64,000 nt of DNA from JAICXG01 sp036494545 (GCA_036494545.1 DASXOB010000010.1:1-64000); one strand, 5' to 3'. Counted from the first letter of the stretch, positions 36,253 to 45,219 are shown. Translations and numbers: made by a program. The notes: generated by a model not told the origin, from the letters alone.

Positions 36253-36290
36253 AAAGCCGCTCCTGGTCTTATCCGGGAGCGGCTTTTGTG
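36253..36290 (+). terminator. Rho-independent terminator of the 35412 gene
   Basis: AAAGCCGCTCC and GGAGCGGCTTT form a perfect 11-bp stem with a 12-nt loop, followed by TTGTGTTT. It is the clearest intrinsic terminator in the window. A mutated copy sits within 46487-46522. In the copy near 38270 the hairpin is deleted. Confidence 0.9.
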
Positions 36291-36387
36291 TTTCTCAACA
36301 GTCTGATTACTCGCGCTGAAGCCCCAGAGCCACTGCAGCAAGGATAATGGTAAAGGGACTTCGACATAACTGAGACCGCCGAGATTT

Positions 36388-36485
36388 CGTCATACGATCC
36401 CATTTGCCTGCCCTTTGAAAACGGACGTGTAAGCCTTCGCGTCTTCTTTTGCGTTATCCTTAAACCACAACGAGAAGCGATCTCG
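36388..36485 (-). pseudogene. VOC/PhnB-like gene, N-terminal fragment
   Basis: The minus strand reads DRFSLWFKDNAKEDAKAYTS then VFKGQANGIV, matching PFLWFDDNAEEAAKFYTSVF of the VOC protein at 34111. Only the first roughly 28 residues remain, and the frame then leaves the homology. It lies between the 35412 terminator and the end of the NHL gene. Confidence 0.75.
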
Positions 36486-36582
36486 AGGAGAACCGGCCTG
36501 GAAACCGGCCATTCTTCGGAAAAGAAAAGGGCCGGCCTGCATTTCAGGTTCGGCCCCTCTTTCTTCTACGGTTGCGAGAGAG

Positions 36583-37797
36583 TTATTGGATCTTGTAGAC
36601 CTCAACCAGCGCGACGCCGGTTGTGTCGTTCTTGCCGCGCACAATCGCGGTATAGTTACCGTCGGCAAGGGTCGCTTCGATGGCGGACTCGCGGTCATCG
36701 GTCGGCGCCAAGCCGGTCGCCTCGATTTGCGCTTGTTGGTCTTGTTTCCAGTTGTCGTTCGTGGCGATGAGGGCGCCGGACCCATCGTGCAACTCGAGAA
36801 CCGGATCGAGCAGCGGATCCGGCACGGCGCTCGGATCGAGCGAAGGTCCGGTCGCGCGCACCACAACGGTCGTCTGCCCAATATCGGCGTCCGGCGTTCC
36901 GCGCACGATGAAGCCACCGATGAGGACGTGGTTGCCGGTTTCGACAAAACCGCGCGTCGAGATGTCGAGCAGTTGGTGCAGGCCGGGCGCCATGGCGAAG
37001 AACTTCGGCGAGATCAATCCGGTCGTGACGGGCGTTATCGTGCCATCGGGCGCGACCTTCACGATAGAGTCGCTGCCTGTATCGCTGACGAGGAGATTGC
37101 CCAGGGCGTCGACCGACACGTCCGCCGGGGAGTCGAGCCCGGTGCCGACAGCGGTGCTCACAGTGCCGTCCGGCGCGACCTTCAGGATCGCGTTGCCGCC
37201 GGTGTCGGCCACGAGCAAATTGCCATTTGCGTCGAAGGCCAGACCGCCGGGCGCGTCCAGGCCGGCGGTCACGAAGTTACTCTGCGTGCCGTTGGGCGCG
37301 ACCTTCACGATCGCGTTACTGCCGGTGTTGGACACGAAGAGGTTGCCAGTGGCGTCGAAGGCCAGGCCGGTCGGGTTGTCGAGGCCCGTGGCGACTGTCG
37401 TCTGCGTGCCGTCGGGCGCGATCTTCACGACGTTGTTGGCGCCGGAGTTGGCGACAAAGAGATTGCCCGATGAATCGAGGGCGAGATCCTGCGGATCGTT
37501 CAAGCCGGTAGCGAGCGTGGTTTGCGTGCCGTCGGGTGTGACCTTGATCACGCTATTTGTCGTGGTGTCGGCGATGTAAGCGTTGCCACTCTGGTCGAAG
37601 ACCACGCCGCTGGGATTGGTGACGGTGAATGGGAGAATCGTCTGGGTTCCGTCGGCACTCACTTTTACAAGGAGAGGCGAGTCCGAGACATAAATATCAC
37701 CTGGGACAGCCGCGCCCGTGAGAGGCGTAGCCGAAACCGTAGTGAGGGTGACAAGGAAGAACAGGATGGCTGCCCTGCTGACGTTTTTTGGTTTCAT
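36583..37797 (-). CDS. Exported NHL-type beta-propeller protein
   Basis: Signal peptide (SRAAILFFLVTLTTVSATPL), then six NHL / Vgb-like repeats of about 42 residues: NLFVANSGANNVVKIAPDGT, QTTVATGLDNPTGLAFDATG and similar. A C-terminal domain of about 120 residues (TTVVVRATGPSLDPSAVP, LELHDGSGALIATNDNWKQD, YTAIVRGKNDTTGVALVEVY) recurs in exported Verrucomicrobia proteins and resembles a pre-peptidase-type beta module. Repeats keep long antisense frames open; those are not genes. No catalytic residues are evident. Secreted, function unknown. Confidence 0.85.
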   Translation of the reverse strand: MKPKNVSRAAILFFLVTLTTVSATPLTGAAVPGDIYVSDSPLLVKVSADGTQTILPFTVTNPSGVVFDQSGNAYIADTTTNSVIKVTPDGTQTTLATGLNDPQDLALDSSGNLFVANSGANNVVKIAPDGTQTTVATGLDNPTGLAFDATGNLFVSNTGSNAIVKVAPNGTQSNFVTAGLDAPGGLAFDANGNLLVADTGGNAILKVAPDGTVSTAVGTGLDSPADVSVDALGNLLVSDTGSDSIVKVAPDGTITPVTTGLISPKFFAMAPGLHQLLDISTRGFVETGNHVLIGGFIVRGTPDADIGQTTVVVRATGPSLDPSAVPDPLLDPVLELHDGSGALIATNDNWKQDQQAQIEATGLAPTDDRESAIEATLADGNYTAIVRGKNDTTGVALVEVYKIQ

Positions 37798-38063
37798 ACA
37801 GAAGCTAAAAGCAGCGAGTTTCGTGCCGCTTTTATCGTAAGAACGGGCAAGATATTTGGAGACCGAATGGGTTTGGTTCTGGCGGGATTGGTGCGCCAGG
37901 GCAAAGGAAAAGCGTCCTGGACTTACTCGCGGAGAGGAGCCTGGCCCCGGGCTACCTCATGCCGGCGAGGAAGCGGTTGCCGTGGTTGGCCGCGAAGGAG
38001 GGCCTGGGGATTTTCGGGTTTGCAGACACCACCGCGACGTCGGATGGCGGAGTAGCCGGAATG

Positions 38064-38310
38064 CGATCCACTGCGCATGTTATCTGCCCCGTAATTGAAA
38101 ACCCGACCGATGGCGGGATTGCCACCGACCAGTTCCTCGCCCTTCCGCTGAAGACTGATGGCACACGAGTCGAACCGGACCTCCTGACTAACTTCGCAAG
38201 CCTGCGCCTCACTGGCGGCTGGGCTAACTCGGAACCCAACAAACCTAACTAACAAATCAACTTCGACGCCTTGTGTTTCTCAGCAATCCTGGTTACTCGC
38301 GGCGAAGCCC
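38064..38310 (+). pseudogene. Second copy of the 35412 gene 3' end and downstream DNA
   Basis: Reads (D)PTDGGIATDQFLALPLKTDG then EPDLLTNFASLRLTGGWAN, followed by AACTAACAAAT-type sequence and TTACTCGCGG, as after the 35412 gene. The terminator hairpin is precisely missing (CTTCGACGC joins CTTGTGTTTCTC). The upstream part of the gene is absent; 37798-38063 shows nothing I can assign. Confidence 0.85.
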
Positions 38311-38326
38311 CGATAGCGCTGACGGC

Positions 38327-39094
38327 TTACAATTGGTCAAATATAACGGGATCAATCGGCGGGTTTACCGTTATCTCTTTAGCTGTTGTCGTTTCCAAAA
38401 CCTTGCCCGTCTTCACGTCAATCTCGACATTGGCAAACGAGAAGGTCACGCCCGAGATTTTTCGGAAATCAGACATGCGCTGCTCGATTGTCGTCGGCTT
38501 CGGATCGATATCGATGTGTAATGGACGTTCGTCCCTTCGCCGCGTGATTAACCATGTCTCAGGGTCCACGTAGAGATCGGTGACCTATCCATCCTTCAAA
38601 GTCAGCCGCAGCACGTAATAATGGGTGCCTTCTAACTGCTCGCGTCCATAAAGGGTGAGTTGGTGCCCGCGTTTTCGCACTTCATCGAGTCCAAACAAGT
38701 GTCCAGGCAACTCAATACCATGCTGTAAAGCTGCGGTAGCTTTCGGTGACTCATCCACAACGGTCTTGCCTTCGCCCTTCCATTGCCAGCCGCGTTTCCC
38801 ATCGAAGGCTTCGGTGTAAACGTGCTTCCCGTCCGCTTCGATATCGATCCGCATCTTGCCCGGTCGCGCGACGCGATAGTAGCCATCGACCGCAAAATCA
38901 GGATCCACGATATGGAGATGCACGCCGACGGCGCGCATCCTGGCCAGCGCCTCCTGCCCGCCCATGGCAGCCGTATTACGCGCGACCACATCTTCGAGCG
39001 AAAGATCCTCGCCGTAACAGTGGCTGGTGACAGTCATGAGTGCGACTAAGAGGCCAAAGTGACACCAGCGCGGGATCGTGCGGTGAATCATCAT
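38327..39094 (-). pseudogene. LolA-like exported lipoprotein-sorting protein with an in-frame amber stop
   Basis: Signal peptide (FGLLVALMTVTSHCYG), then the opening of outer-membrane lipoprotein-sorting-like proteins (DVVARNTAAMGGQEALARMR, GYYRVARPGKMRIDIEADGK, LRLTLKDG). A TAG at 38585-38587 interrupts the frame. The same frame continues without a shift: VTDLYVDPETWLITRRRDER, to NPPIDPVIFDQL and a stop at 38327. A single base change therefore splits a gene of about 255 codons. The position fits the third member of the sigma/anti-sigma operon upstream. It could be a recent nonsense mutation, a sequencing error or readthrough. Confidence 0.8.
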
Positions 39095-39157
39095 ACCTGG
39101 AACGTCACCAACGGGATTATTTGTCTACAAATCACCCGATCGACCGCGCTCGCAGGG

Positions 39158-39194
39158 CTGTAACATCGTTGTTGGCGCTAACGCGCGTTACATC
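39158..39194. promoter_or_regulatory. Imperfect palindrome cluster
   Basis: Contains GTAAC-atcgtt-GTTgg and, a little further, TAACGCGCGTTA (a perfect 12-bp palindrome) followed by CAT. The half-sites resemble the GTAAC/GTTAC palindrome, but neither full site is intact. It lies between the anti-sigma gene and the LolA-like gene. Confidence 0.35.
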
Positions 39195-39207
39195 AGCGTT
39201 CTAGTTT

Positions 39208-39948
39208 CTAGGAGGTAAAGTGCGCGGCGAATTCGCGAAGCTCAGCCGCGTTCAGATCAGAGACAGCCCAGTAATCCATCCCGTTCTGCGTCCAGTGAAG
39301 AAGATTGTAGCCGCGCCGCGTGCTCGCAGCCGGATCGGTGTGATCGCGCGTCGCAGCGGGTTCGATGAACAGATTAATTGGATGTTTGTTCCGCCGATAA
39401 ACGAGTGCGACCACAGTGTGGCCATGGAGATAGTCGAGGCGTCCGCCCTCGAGCGGAAAGCCAGCCGACGACAGGTCGCGCACTTCCGGCGCGAAGTCGA
39501 TCTTTCCGTCAAACCAGGGCTTGACTGTGTGCTGGTCGGAAGAAACTACATCCACCAAATGCGTCGCGAGGAGCGAGCGAATGTGATTGGAGACCAGCTC
39601 GTCAGTAAGTGTATCGCGGGTGGCACGCGCGTTTTGAAAAAAGGCGAAAGCGAGGATGAGCAGGGCGCAAGCCGTGCCCGTGGCAAACAGAAGCCAGGCC
39701 GACAGGAACGGACGTGCCGGCCGGGCTTCATTTCGTAGCCCGGTACGGACGCTCCTTTTCAGCTTGGTCGGTGCGGAATAAGAAGGGAGGCTCTTTCTAA
39801 GTGTCGTGCGCAGCGTACGCACCCGTTGCTCGAGTCGGCGGCAGTCGTCGCAGCCGCGCAAGTGCTGTTCGATTTCGCGCCCGTTCGCGACGTCTAGCTC
39901 ACCATCGACGTAGGGATGTATCAGTTCGCGGATCTCTTCGTGAGTCAT
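39208..39948 (-). CDS. Zinc-finger anti-sigma factor, membrane-anchored
   Basis: The N-terminal anti-sigma zinc finger (HPYVDGELD, then EIEQHLRGCDDCRRLEQ: His-x3-Cys-x2-Cys) should bind the ECF sigma factor encoded just upstream. One membrane segment (AWLLFATGTACALLILAFAFF) is followed by an extracytoplasmic domain of about 140 residues (HLVDVVSSDQHTVKPWFDGK, GGRLDYLHGHTVVALVYRRN, WTQNGMDYWAVSDLNAAELR), as in the anti-sigma factors of Acidobacteria and Verrucomicrobia. Three bases separate the sigma stop from this ATG, so translation is probably coupled. Confidence 0.9.
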   Translation of the reverse strand: MTHEEIRELIHPYVDGELDVANGREIEQHLRGCDDCRRLEQRVRTLRTTLRKSLPSYSAPTKLKRSVRTGLRNEARPARPFLSAWLLFATGTACALLILAFAFFQNARATRDTLTDELVSNHIRSLLATHLVDVVSSDQHTVKPWFDGKIDFAPEVRDLSSAGFPLEGGRLDYLHGHTVVALVYRRNKHPINLFIEPAATRDHTDPAASTRRGYNLLHWTQNGMDYWAVSDLNAAELREFAAHFTS

Positions 39949-39951
39949 GAG

Positions 39952-40488
39952 TTATTTCTCGCGCTCGTAACTTTCGCAAAGAATCTGGTGAAGCTGTTGG
40001 CGGGCCCGGGCCAGGCGCGACATGACGGTACCGATGGGGACATCGGCGATATCGGCGATCTCTTTGTAGGAGCATTCCTCCAGCTCGCGCAAGATGATGA
40101 CTTCGCGGAATTCGGGCGGCAACTGTTCGATCGCCGCGCGCACGGTCTGGCGATCCAGCTCGCGGTCGATTTCCTTCCCCGGATCGACCGCCGGCCCAGC
40201 GGCGCCGTGCAGTTCTTCGTCGAATTCGACATTGGTTTCATCGACGCGATGACGCTTGAGCGCGGTAAAGCAGACGTTGCGGACGATGCTGAAAAACCAG
40301 GCGCGACTGTTTTCGCCGCGGAAGCTTCCGTAAAAACGGAAGGCGCGCACGGCGGCCTCCTGCACGACATCCCGGGCGTCGTCCTCGTTGCGCATGAGAA
40401 AGCGGGCAAGGCTGAAAGCGGCATCGAGGTGCGGCATGATCTGCCGTTCGAAGTCGGCTGAGGCTGCTGGCTGAGTGAACCGAATCAC
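39952..40488 (-). CDS. ECF sigma factor (RpoE-like)
   Basis: 178 residues with sigma region 2 (DAAFSLARFLMRNEDDARDV, VQEAAVRAFRFYGSF, AWFFSIVRNVCFTALKRHR) and region 4 (LPPEFREVIILRELEECSYK, EIADIADVPIGTVMSRLARA). The start codon is GTG (40486-40488). It is followed by its anti-sigma gene. Divergent, across 115 bp, lies the phosphoesterase/DUF2231/cytochrome operon, a plausible target of this sigma factor; I cannot point to a clear ECF promoter there. Confidence 0.92.
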   Translation of the reverse strand: MIRFTQPAASADFERQIMPHLDAAFSLARFLMRNEDDARDVVQEAAVRAFRFYGSFRGENSRAWFFSIVRNVCFTALKRHRVDETNVEFDEELHGAAGPAVDPGKEIDRELDRQTVRAAIEQLPPEFREVIILRELEECSYKEIADIADVPIGTVMSRLARARQQLHQILCESYEREK

Positions 40489-40603
40489 ATCTCGTCTTCA
40501 ATCATTAAGAACCAGACTGCGCATCTCGAAATTTTATTCCCCAGCGGAAAAAATCGCCCCCAACAGGAATAACCGCACCGGTCGCGCGGTAGAGGTCATC
40601 AGA

Positions 40604-41563
40604 ATGAAAAGAACAACTATGAACGAATTCATCCTGACTAACGACAACGCAGACGGCATTGACCGGCGTGGCTTTCTCAAGTGCATGGCCTGGGCCGGGA
40701 CGGGCGTGCTTTGGACGATGAGCGGCGGTCTGCTCAGCTCAAAAATCCTGGGCGCGACGGCTGATGCTGCGGCCGGTGATTTTAGCTTTGTGCAGATCAG
40801 TGACAGCCACATCGGGTTTAACAAGGACGCAAACAAGGATGTGATCGGCACACTGCAAAAGGCCATTGCCAAAATCAACTCACTGCCTAAGCCGCCCGAC
40901 TTCATCCTCCACACCGGCGACCTGAGCCACCTCTCGGAGGCTGAAGAATTCGACGCGCTCGAGCAGAACCTGAAACAGATCAAAACGGGCCACATCTTCT
41001 ATGTGCCGGGCGAGCATGACGTGTTGAGCGATAACGGCGCCCAATACCGGGAGCGCTTCGGGAAGAACACGCTTGGGTCGGGCTGGTATAGCTTTGACAA
41101 GAACGGCGTGCACTTCATCGGCCTGGTTAACGTGGTCAACACTCATGAAGGCGGACTCGGCGTCCTTGGCATGGAGCAGCTCGATTGGCTAAGGAAAGAT
41201 CTCGCACCCCTCGCTGCCAGCACCCCGATCGTAGTCTTCGCGCACATCCCCCTTTGGGCGGTTTATCCGCAATGGGGCTGGGGCACCGATGACGCCGAGC
41301 AGGCGCTCGGATTCCTGCGCCGCTTCGGTTCAGTGAGCGTCCTGAACGGTCACATCCATCAGGTCGTGAAGAAAGTGGAAGGCAACATCACGTTTCACAC
41401 CGCCATGTCCACCGCATTCCCTCAGCCCGCGCCCGGCACCGCGCCAAAGCCGGGTCCGATGAAAGTAGAGGCGGGCAGGCTCAGCTCGGTCCTCGGCATC
41501 ACGGACGTGAACTATGTGGAAGGGAAACACACACTCGCGGTCGTCGATAGCACCCTAGCCTAA
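40604..41563 (+). CDS. Tat-exported metallophosphoesterase
   Basis: A twin-arginine-type signal (DRRGFLKCMAWAGTGVLWTM) is followed by a calcineurin-like phosphoesterase domain: VQISDSHIGF (metal Asp and His), ILHTGDLSHL (Asp), YVPGEHDVL (GNHD-like, with Glu replacing Asn), and the closing His motifs VVFAHIPL and NGHIHQ. About 319 residues. The substrate is not predictable. AGAGGT lies about 8 nt before the ATG; the frame is open to 40475, but there the signal would be buried. First gene of a three-gene operon with a DUF2231 membrane protein and a cytochrome c. Confidence 0.9.
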   Translation: MKRTTMNEFILTNDNADGIDRRGFLKCMAWAGTGVLWTMSGGLLSSKILGATADAAAGDFSFVQISDSHIGFNKDANKDVIGTLQKAIAKINSLPKPPDFILHTGDLSHLSEAEEFDALEQNLKQIKTGHIFYVPGEHDVLSDNGAQYRERFGKNTLGSGWYSFDKNGVHFIGLVNVVNTHEGGLGVLGMEQLDWLRKDLAPLAASTPIVVFAHIPLWAVYPQWGWGTDDAEQALGFLRRFGSVSVLNGHIHQVVKKVEGNITFHTAMSTAFPQPAPGTAPKPGPMKVEAGRLSSVLGITDVNYVEGKHTLAVVDSTLA

Positions 41564-41584
41564 CGAAAGAAGGATTCGACCGGT

Positions 41585-42007
41585 ATGAATTCGCTCTTCT
41601 GGTCGCGTGCTCACGGCGGCGCGACCCATTTCCCAATCGCCCTCATTCTGGGTGCGACGCTCTTCGACCTACTGGCCTTCTTCTCGCCAGACTCGGCGAA
41701 GCGGCGCGAGTTCAGCACCATCGGTTATTGGCTCGTCATCCTCGGTGCGCTCGGTTCGTTTGGGGCGGTCTTTACCGGGCTGGCTCTGAGTAAATGGACA
41801 ATCGGAGGGACAGGTCTCATCCTGCGCCATCATCTCTTTGTCTGGCCGGCGTTCGCCGCCATCGTCGGTGCGGCCGCCTGGCGTTTGATGGTGGGCCGGC
41901 AACCATCGCGGCGTGGCTTTGCCATTTACCTGTGCGCGATGAGCGTGGCCTGCGCGCTCATCGGCGGCGCAGGATTTTTTGGGGGCGAACTGCTCCTGGG
42001 TCAGTGA
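41585..42007 (+). CDS. DUF2231 four-helix membrane protein
   Basis: 140 residues beginning RAHGGATHFPIALILGATLF, the DUF2231 signature with a conserved His, then four membrane segments (WLVILGALGSFGAVFTGLAL, LFVWPAFAAIVGAAAWRLMV, FAIYLCAMSVACALIGGAGF). DUF2231 proteins usually sit beside cytochromes and redox proteins and may carry heme or pass electrons across the membrane. Placed 21 bp after the phosphoesterase and 21 bp before the cytochrome c. Confidence 0.85.
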   Translation: MNSLFWSRAHGGATHFPIALILGATLFDLLAFFSPDSAKRREFSTIGYWLVILGALGSFGAVFTGLALSKWTIGGTGLILRHHLFVWPAFAAIVGAAAWRLMVGRQPSRRGFAIYLCAMSVACALIGGAGFFGGELLLGQ

Positions 42008-42028
42008 GCGCAGAGATCACCGTGCACA

Positions 42029-42394
42029 ATGAAAGCGATATCCGAACGGAGAGCCTTTCTGATTGCCGCGATCGCCGCCGGCGCCGCGCTGCTCGCTACG
42101 CTCGGCCTGGCCACGGCCATTCGACCCGCGCAATTCGACACGGAGCCTGCCACCAATATGCCCATTGCCGACACCGGCCAAGGCCGACATCTCTTCCTTT
42201 TGAACTGCGCGCACTGCCACGGTGATGACGCGCTCGGCGACGAAGGTCCCAACCTCCATAACCTGCACAAGAGTGACGCGCGAATTCATCAGGTCGTCAC
42301 CGCGGGCATCAAAGGCGAGATGCCTTCCTTCGGAAAGAAACTGCACGATTCCGACGTCCGCGCCCTGACGGCCTATCTCCGTACCTTGCGCTGA
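42029..42394 (+). CDS. Membrane-anchored c-type cytochrome
   Basis: N-terminal signal or anchor (FLIAAIAAGAALLATLGLAT), then one heme-binding motif in LLNCAHCHGDDALGDEGPNL (CxxCH) and an axial Met candidate in KGEMPSFGKKL. About 121 residues, the size of a single-heme class I cytochrome. With DUF2231 it could form an electron-transfer pair at the membrane. Third gene of the operon starting at 40604. Confidence 0.9.
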   Translation: MKAISERRAFLIAAIAAGAALLATLGLATAIRPAQFDTEPATNMPIADTGQGRHLFLLNCAHCHGDDALGDEGPNLHNLHKSDARIHQVVTAGIKGEMPSFGKKLHDSDVRALTAYLRTLR

Positions 42395-42478
42395 CGATTC
42401 CTCATGCCGCGCAACAGACGCAGAACAAACGCCGCGAACAGCGAATCAACCCAGCGCGCGTGGCGCGATGGCGGCAAC

Positions 42479-43516
42479 CTATTTCGGTTCGTCGCGAACC
42501 TTCAACACGATCTTCCCGCGGGCATGTCCGGTGCCGGCCTTCCCTTCGGCCTTGGCCGCGTCAGCCAGCGGAAAAGTCTCGGAAACGACGACCTTGATCT
42601 TCTTTTCATCGATCAGCTTTCCGATTTCAGCCAGCTGATCTCCTTTCGATTCGACCTCGAGAGCGACGCCGCGAATCCCATACTTGTCCAGCTGCACCTG
42701 ATCGACGCGCCCAACAAGAGTTACCAGGATTCCGCCTCTCTTCACGATTGGATAGGATCGCGCCAGCGTTTCGCCGCCCACGCCGTCAACGACCACGTCC
42801 ACTGTCTTCGCGATCTCCTCAAATTTTTGCGTCTTATAATCGATCGGAACGTCCGCCCCGAGTTGCTTGAGAAAATCCTGATTGGCAGTCGAAGCAGTGG
42901 CGTAGACTTTTGCGCCCCGAAGTTTGGCGATGGGAATCGCGAACATCCCGACCCCGCCTGACGCTCCTTGAATTAAGATCGTCTGGCCTGATTGAAGGTT
43001 AGCCCTGTCTACGACTGCCTGCCATGCGGTTAAAGCCACACTCGGGACGGCTGCCGCTTCGGCAAAACCAAGCGTTGTAGGCTTTGCTGCGACCTGGCGC
43101 TCTTTTGCCAGCGCATATTCAGCGTAGCCGCCTCCAGTTGGAATTGAAATGAACGCGTAAACGGGGTCGCCCGGCTTAAACTTGCTAACTTTGCCGCCCA
43201 CCTTTTCGACAATTCCAGCAATGTCATAGCCCGGAATCCAAGGCAGTTGCATGTTGAAAACTTTCGCGTACTTGCCCGACCGCAGGACGTCATCGAATGA
43301 ATTCACCCCGGCGGCGAAGACCTTGACGAGTATCTCATCGTCTTTCGGCTCCGGCACTGGCACGTCCCCGAGTTTCAACACCTCTGGTCCACCGTACTGG
43401 TGGATGACAACGGCTTTCATCGTCGCGCCAGATAATACGGCTCCAGGAAAAGCCACCATCATTCCCACAAGGCCGGCACGCCTAACGAACGTCGTCCACC
43501 ACTCTGATGATATCAT
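42479..43516 (-). CDS. Zinc-independent MDR oxidoreductase with N-terminal hydrophobic leader
   Basis: Quinone-oxidoreductase/enoyl-reductase type of the medium-chain dehydrogenase superfamily: MKAVVIHQYGGPEVLKLGDV, then IPGYDIAGIVEKVG, the NADP-binding loop GASGGVGMFAIPIAK, and GHARGKIVLKV at the end. The catalytic zinc ligands are missing, as usual for this subgroup. Before the normal start lies a 32-residue leader (VRRAGLVGMMVAFPGAVLSG) that looks like a signal peptide or anchor. An internal ATG at 43420 would give a purely cytoplasmic enzyme. No Shine-Dalgarno supports either start. Converges with the cytochrome operon. Confidence 0.85.
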   Translation of the reverse strand: MISSEWWTTFVRRAGLVGMMVAFPGAVLSGATMKAVVIHQYGGPEVLKLGDVPVPEPKDDEILVKVFAAGVNSFDDVLRSGKYAKVFNMQLPWIPGYDIAGIVEKVGGKVSKFKPGDPVYAFISIPTGGGYAEYALAKERQVAAKPTTLGFAEAAAVPSVALTAWQAVVDRANLQSGQTILIQGASGGVGMFAIPIAKLRGAKVYATASTANQDFLKQLGADVPIDYKTQKFEEIAKTVDVVVDGVGGETLARSYPIVKRGGILVTLVGRVDQVQLDKYGIRGVALEVESKGDQLAEIGKLIDEKKIKVVVSETFPLADAAKAEGKAGTGHARGKIVLKVRDEPK

Positions 43517-43682
43517 AGGTTAATCTCTGACTGATTCTGAAGCGATGCACAATGCTTGGTCGAGAGTTTTTTCCCTTTGCCGTTCGCTTAATCCACGCGC
43601 ATCCCTCTCGTTTCCGCTACCTCGCGGCTCCCCGTCTAGGTCGCTTGTCCGACTTCCGGCCTCCGCCCCGCACCTTCTTCCA

Positions 43683-43935
43683 AATATTTCTCAACAGGAG
43701 CCGTCGGCCTGGCATTCGCTGGAGCTGCCTTTGGACTCCTTTGCGCGCTCGTCGTCTCGCGACTGATGGGCAGCGTACCCTTCGGAGTGAAACCGTACGA
43801 TCCTGCTGTCTTTCTCTCAGCGCCCTTTCTCTTACTTATCGTAGCTCTGCTCGCGAGTCACCTGCCGCCCGCCGCGCAACGAAAATCGACCCGATCACCG
43901 CGCTGCGCGACGGCTACGAGTTTCTTCATAGGATG
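43683..43935 (+). pseudogene. ADOP-type permease, C-terminal remnant
   Basis: In one frame: GAVGLAFAGAAFGLLCALVV, SRLMGSVPFGVKPYDPAVFL, LLIVALLASHLP, the last membrane helices of a MacB/FtsX-like ADOP permease. After a one-base shift near 43876 it continues ATKIDPITALRDGYEF, the standard C-terminal end (compare INPIEALR in the intact permease at 53896). The stop codon is lost, and the upstream roughly 700 residues are absent. Confidence 0.8.
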
Positions 43936-43956
43936 TGGTGGTCAGTAGTCCGCAAC

Positions 43957-45219
43957 TCAATGCATCTTAATTGCCAACAACGAGACATCGTCCGCGAAAC
44001 CCTCGGATTGGCATCGGCGTTTCAGTTCCGTCAGAACCTCATCCAGCGGATTCGCCGCGTGAGTAGAGCGCTCGAAAAGCGCGGCGAGATCGCCGAACGA
44101 CATCGTTGTCCGTGGCGCACTGCCCAATTCGAAAGCACCATCGCTATAGATGAAAAGGGTATCGCCGGTTCGAAGCGGACAGCGCATGTTCTCATACGTC
44201 GCATCCTCCTTGCATCCAGTTACGATGCCGTTCGTCGAGAGCAAACGCGGTTCCTCTTCGCCGCGAACCAACACTGCCGGCGGATGCCCCGCCGTGCTGA
44301 AACTCAGCTCCCCCGCGTCAAGATCGAGCACACCGTACCAGATCGTCAGGAACCTGCCGTGGCGGCTAACGGGAAACTCGCGACTAAGTGCCACCAGCAC
44401 CGCTGCGGGATCCGAGAAATCGACGCCCGCCAGTGAACACGAGCGCAACGCATCGAGCAGCACGACCGAAAGTAAGGCCGCGCCTACGCCGTGACCGGAA
44501 ACATCCAGGACATAGACTGCCAGCTTGTTCTCGCCCAGAAAATGGTAACCGAGGCAATCGCCGCCCAATTCGTCGGAAGGCACATAGCGCCAGTCGAGTG
44601 TTACCGGCTCGGTGAGCGGCGGCGGGATCAATGATCGCACGTAATGCGCCGCCGCCGCCAGCTCCCCATGGAGTCGCTCCTGCGTCTTCAAAAGCACCTC
44701 TTGCGTGACGAGCAACCGACCTTGGGCTGCAATGAGATTGCCCATCCGCAATTCCTGCTCCACCAGTGTCGCCAGCCGGCGCAGAATGCCGGCAAGATCC
44801 GGTGTGAAATTTCGTGGTTCATGGTCGGCGATGCAGAGCGTCCCGATCTTCTCTCCGTCCGGAGCCCGTAACGGTTGACCCATATAGGAGCCTATGAACG
44901 GATTGCCGGTCACCAGCGGATTATCGGCGAAGCGAGGATCCTTATGCGTGTCCGGGATTACCAGGGTGTCGTCACCGAGGATGGCATGCGCGCAAAAGGA
45001 GACGTCGCGCGGAGTCTCGACCACCGGAAGTCCTATCCTGGATTTGAACCACTGCCGATCGCGCTCGATAAACGAAACAAATGCAATCGGCGCCTTGAAA
45101 ATTTCGGCCGCCAGTCGCGTGACGCGGTCAAACCGCTCCTCCGACTGATCATCGAGGTCGAGGGACCGAAGCGCTTGCAGGCGCTCTGACTCGTTGCTTG
45201 GAAGCGGCGCGGTCTGCAT
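43957..45219 (-). CDS. GAF-domain SpoIIE-type protein phosphatase
   Basis: An N-terminal GAF domain (residues about 20-165; AEIFKAPIAFVSFIERDRQW, VSFCAHAILGDDTLVIPDTH, GQPLRAPDGEKIGTLCIADH) senses a small ligand or redox state. A short helical linker leads into a PP2C-like SpoIIE/RsbU phosphatase domain with metal Asp residues in DELGGDCLGYHFLGENKLAV, YVLDVSGHGVGAALLS, FIYSDGAFE and FADDVSLLAIKMH. Such proteins reset anti-anti-sigma factors in partner-switching systems; no partner gene is nearby. 420 residues, complete. Confidence 0.9.
   Translation of the reverse strand: MQTAPLPSNESERLQALRSLDLDDQSEERFDRVTRLAAEIFKAPIAFVSFIERDRQWFKSRIGLPVVETPRDVSFCAHAILGDDTLVIPDTHKDPRFADNPLVTGNPFIGSYMGQPLRAPDGEKIGTLCIADHEPRNFTPDLAGILRRLATLVEQELRMGNLIAAQGRLLVTQEVLLKTQERLHGELAAAAHYVRSLIPPPLTEPVTLDWRYVPSDELGGDCLGYHFLGENKLAVYVLDVSGHGVGAALLSVVLLDALRSCSLAGVDFSDPAAVLVALSREFPVSRHGRFLTIWYGVLDLDAGELSFSTAGHPPAVLVRGEEEPRLLSTNGIVTGCKEDATYENMRCPLRTGDTLFIYSDGAFELGSAPRTTMSFGDLAALFERSTHAANPLDEVLTELKRRCQSEGFADDVSLLAIKMH

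Noticed and set aside
36586..37579. Two long plus-strand frames opposite the NHL-repeat gene
   Set aside because: They are products of the repeated codon pattern; the minus-strand protein has a signal peptide and clear NHL repeats.
37522..38063. Possible gene between the NHL gene and the second tail copy
   Set aside because: The open frame begins inside the NHL gene antisense, is Arg/Gly-rich and has no ribosome site; nothing recognisable was found.
43552..44436. 294-codon plus-strand frame
   Set aside because: It runs from permease remnant DNA into the antisense of the GAF-SpoIIE gene; only the permease-like part in two frames has meaning.
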